From the NCBI GenBank assembly GCA_013397115.1, contig VWZW01005387.1:876507-940506 (forward strand): a DNA stretch of 64,000 nt, read 5' to 3'. A model generated the notes under the pieces. The model had not been told where the DNA came from, ran no database searches, and was given only the letters and a program-made list of their open reading frames with translations. The position numbers and the translations under genes are program-made. The DNA comes from Edolisoma coerulescens. Taxonomy: Eukaryota; Chordata; Aves; Passeriformes; Campephagidae. Below, piece after piece: positions 60,301 to 64,000 of the stretch; the first letter of the stretch is position 1, and each line of letters opens with the position of its first letter.

Positions 60301-63300
60301 CCAATATTGGTATACAAACCTACCTACCAAGAAATTTAAGCAGTGAATAGAGCATCATCTTACACTTGGCTCTGTCAAATACTCGAATAAAGCCATTGTG
60401 CCTGAAAACCAAATTTGTTCTGCTTATGCATCCAGGATGCAAACTTGAATTTTCAAAACAAACCCATGGTAACAGAATGTTTCCTCCAGATGGCAAGAAA
60501 ATGCCTTTAATTCTGTCTCACAAATAAAGTACAGAACTCTAGCCATGTTTGTTGTTAAAAGAGGTTGTTCCTTTCCGGAACGGCAGGCTGGAAAGAGCTT
60601 TATTTTCCGTAACTGTGGATGAAATTCTGGACTTAAATTTGGTAGATTCTTGTCATGGGTTTGAGTGGAGTGAGAACTTGACAAGTCATACTGTAAAAGA
60701 AGGAGTATATATGTGTATGTGCTGAATATGAGTATATAAGAGTATATACTGAAAAGAATTTGGAGCTTCCTTTTACAGGGGAAATGAATAAATAATAATC
60801 AATTATTTATAATAATAAATAACAATATAATATATATATAATATATAATAATGATAAATATAATAAATAAATATAAATTAACCTGAAACTAAAGAGAGCT
60901 GCTCTGTCTCATAGTTGGAAATACGAATATTGTTTGGCTTTGGCTCAAAGGAAGCAGGCCCATATAAGCATTTCTTCAAGTCTCTTTAAAATATAAACAT
61001 GGAAAAAACATAATGCTTTTTGTAAGAAAACTAGGTCTGCATGTATAGGAGGAACTGATTCTGCTATGTGATCTGTGGTTGCAAAAATGTGCAGGTAGGA
61101 ATGCATTGCCTATTTCTCCCATAAGATATTGTCTTGTTGAAAGTGAAGACTGAGGGAACAAGCACTTATTAGAAGGAGGGATAGGCAAACTTGTTGTGGA
61201 AAAGATCTGAAAAAACTGTGTTTTCATAGCTGCATAAACTGCACAGAGTGGGATGTGCAGCGCCAAACATGTTGAGCAGGGAGATTACAAATATATGCAG
61301 TAGGAAAAGTGTAAAAAAAAAAAAGGCTGCAGCTCTCACTCATCTTCCCCAGAGCCGAGTATCACTTTCTGAGTGTTAGGGCAGTAAGTCAGTAAGTGGG
61401 AAAGTAGGTGACCTAAGGACCCAAGGCTCGAGCTTTTATCAACACAGCTGTGTGTAACCTAGGCTTTTCACTTCCAAGAAGAGCACCCTAAACCCTTGAC
61501 CTTCGCACACATTTTACATTTTCTCTGCAGAAAGTGTGCCATCCACTAGAAAGTCATGTGTGGAGCCAGCAAGGCAGTCTGAGTTATACAGTATTATTCT
61601 ATTTATGAGGAAAACATTCCTGCAAGAGAGGGAAAAGGCAATATAAACTTTTACATTGCATTACAAAGCATTTTGTGTACGTAAATTCCTACCTTTTGCA
61701 TTCTCTGCTGTTTCTGTCTTAACATGTTTCTGGTACTAAGGGAGATACAGCCTTTGAGCTCTTTCAGTGCTTCATCCCTGTAAGTTTAGCAGTCACCTGT
61801 ACACTGCCTAGCTCCTGCCTAGTTCTCTAAAATATTTTTAGCTGTTGTTATTACAGCTGTACATTATAACCCAACACTGCATATCAAAATAAATGAGAAA
61901 AGGAAAAGGAAAATTGCACTTATTTGTAGTGGAGTGAACTGTTTCTTGTTAGGGAAGCAGAATGTACCACCTGCTGCATGAAGGGTGGTTACAAATAGCA
62001 ATACATACACATATTCAGACCTTCCCACACACAACCTCATTCACCCACACACTCTGGCTGCTCAGTAAGTAATCGCACTTCATTAAATTCAGCTCCAACA
62101 ACTTGACCAAATCCTGTTGTTCTTCCTCAAACCAAATTTCTTTTTATTTTATAATAATTTGGCTTTCATAAGACTCAGAATCTGTGCTTGTTTATTTATC
62201 ATGGAATGGTGCAATGAAAATAACACAACCTCTGTGAATACAGAAAAAGACAGATACTGGATGGGTGAGGAATTTTCAAATTTCATTATATGTATATATA
62301 TACACACACAAATGAAAATTTGGAATTTATTGTGAGATTATTTAGGAGTTCTGTGAAGCCTTTAGCAGCCAAATGCAGAAGCGATTATTGCCTATTAAAT
62401 GTGCCAACAAGTTCTATTTTGAACATCAGGCAAGGTTTCCAGAACAGATCTTTCCTAATGAATGAATTGTGACAAAACCACAGCCAGATCCATAAGCAGA
62501 TTCATTGTGATAGCATGACATGTTACCACACAAAACATTTATTTGTCAAGCACCTAATGAAATTCATTAATTGAAGCTCAGCATTTAAATCGTTGAGGTC
62601 ATTCCTAGTGTGCCTAGTAATGAGGATTCACAGCAGCTGCGAGGCTAAGCCAGATGACATTGCAGCCAGCCCACAGGAAATACTGCAATGCTGTAGCAAC
62701 ACAAACGTGTCAATGCTTATCCTGAGGTACTAGCAGGGAAAGGTGATTTAATTTTAAAACAAAACCTGTTTCATTCATTGACACTCACATGGTATCTCCC
62801 ACATATTAAAACCCATTAAAGACCATTTAGTATCCAAGGCATTTGGATTGAGGAGATGTGAGCAGGATTCCTTGTGATGACATGGAAGGTAAAGGGTCCT
62901 GTTGTCCTCATATTTCCTTGTATTGTCTTGTGCTGGTTTTCAATAGCTTTTTTGTTCTCTATGACCTGAAAGTCTTTCCATCCCCTTAAATCTGTGAGCA
63001 GTGAGAATTAACCACCATGCTTTGCCTTTCAATCTGGTGGTCCTAAGCAGTTGCAAATAAATATACTGGGATTGTCTTAATCCGGGGGGACCACCAGCAT
63101 GTGACATTCTTGCAACCATTTTTCTGATTTGTATTTTTTCCTCCTGATTCATTCCTGCTTAGAGGATGAAGCGTCTGCACAGTGTGCAGTTACACTTGTC
63201 AGTGTGTGTTTTTTCATGAACTTTAAGATGAACTGGTCAGTAAGTAAGGCAAGTAGCCTGGGGAGCACATATAGAAGTGGCCAGAATTGGAATCTGGATG

Positions 63301-63509
63301 CTGGAGAAACCATTGAATCTGCCAGTTGAACACTGGAGGTATCAGGAAGACAAAGCCAGGTGTGGCTGATCATCTGGGTCTTCATATTGCACACTTGTGT
63401 TTAACTGTGACCCCGCCAGAATCACCTCCTCAACCTTTTTATTGGAACTGCGGCTGCCAAACCTTTTTCATGCTTCTGGATCAAGCAGCATGTAACACAG
63501 AGTGGTTCC
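57346..63509. other. Intergenic; AT-rich repeats, otherwise nothing recognised
   Basis: No supported gene. The 158-codon minus-strand frame at 58061-58537 lacks any family signature. A TAA/TA-rich low-complexity run occupies 60785-60879. The 62480-62880 stretch is rich in ATTA/TAAT motifs with little low complexity and might be a conserved enhancer-like element, which is speculative. Confidence 0.45.
60785..60879. repeat. AT-only low-complexity run (TAA/TA)
   Basis: Nearly pure A/T with AATAAT and (TA)n sub-runs for about 95 bases. Confidence 0.9.
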
Positions 63510-64000
63510 TTTCCTGCTTCTTCTGCAAAGCCTTTGACACTGTCCCACACGACACCTTTGTCCCTAAACTGGAGAGATGTAGATTTGATGAATGGGCCAC
63601 TCGGTGAATAAGATATTGTCTAGATAGTCACACTCAGAGAGTTATGGTCATCGGCTCAATGTCCAAGTGGAAAGCAGTGATGGGTGGCATTGCCCAGGGG
63701 CTGGTCTTGGGGTTAGTACTTTTTATAATCTTTATCCATGAAACGGACAGTGGAGTCGAGTGCACCCTCAACAAGTTTATCAGTGAGACCAAGCTATGCG
63801 GTGTGGTTAACACACTGGAGGGAAGGGATGTATCCAGAGGGGACCTTGACAGGCTTGAGGGGTGGACTTGTGAGAACCTCATGAAGTTCAACAAGCCCAA
63901 GTGCGATGTCCTGAACCTGGATTGGGACAATCCCAAGCACAAGTACAGTCTGGCAAGAGAGTGGATGGAGACCAGCCCTGGGGAGAAAGACTTGGGAGTG
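63510..64000 (+). mobile_element. CR1 LINE reverse transcriptase fragment, runs off the window
   Basis: The frame ending at 63607 contains AFDTVPHDTFVPKLERCRF, the conserved catalytic-core region of non-LTR reverse transcriptases. The following sequence gives, with frameshifts, the VLGLVLF- and TKLCGVVNTLEG-like segments and the LDRLERWTCENLMKFNKPK-type thumb region. Stops and frameshifts show it is degenerate. The 3' end lies beyond base 64000. Confidence 0.85.

Overview
The window is vertebrate nuclear DNA, almost certainly from a bird and probably a neoavian. It has spliced exons, AT-rich introns, many CR1 LINE fragments (two of them with complete (ATTCTRTG)n 3' ends) and several degraded avian-type endogenous retrovirus LTRs. 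There are no bacterial-style genes, operons, CRISPR arrays or recognisable tRNA/rRNA genes. The only gene I can support is MMP16 (MT3-MMP, membrane-type matrix metalloproteinase 3), on the + strand. Its last four coding exons lie at 6087-6225, 14954-15104, 19027-19142 and 21289-21623. They join in phase and encode 246 residues: most of the hemopexin domain, the stem, one transmembrane helix and a short cytoplasmic tail. The propeptide, catalytic domain and hinge must lie upstream of base 1.

Layout. 1-6086 is the intron before the first visible exon and holds two probable LTRs (about 890-1341 on the - strand, about 5451-5880 on the + strand). 6226-14953 is an intron with two abutting, oppositely oriented CR1 pieces (8692-9440) and an assembly duplication around an N at 10170. 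15105-19026 and 19143-21288 are plain introns. 21624 to about 32630 looks like one very long 3' UTR of about 11 kb with no young LINE or LTR. It carries two inverted-repeat elements that look like decayed piggyBac-type MITEs, and three perfect 8-mer miR-146 target sites. From about 32.6 kb to the end is intergenic DNA with ERV LTRs (35966-36683, 38540-39425, possibly 50.7-51.3 kb), CR1 fragments (43.9, 46.3, 52.9, 56.3 and 63.5 kb) and a second, larger assembly duplication around an N at 40958.

Main points. (1) Two exact direct duplications (611 bp and 2016 bp) each have a single N between the copies. They are best read as unmerged contig overlaps, so the true locus is about 2.6 kb shorter than the window. 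(2) An 18-bp perfect inverted repeat in the MMP16 3' UTR has piggyBac-like ends and a TTAA flank, and a canonical miR-146 site lies inside its right arm while the left arm carries the miR-146 seed sequence itself. (3) An 85-bp element near the 3' UTR end has stronger piggyBac-type termini. (4) A sense-oriented LTR with TATA and poly(A) signals ends only about 206 bp before an MMP16 exon. I found no new protein-coding system.
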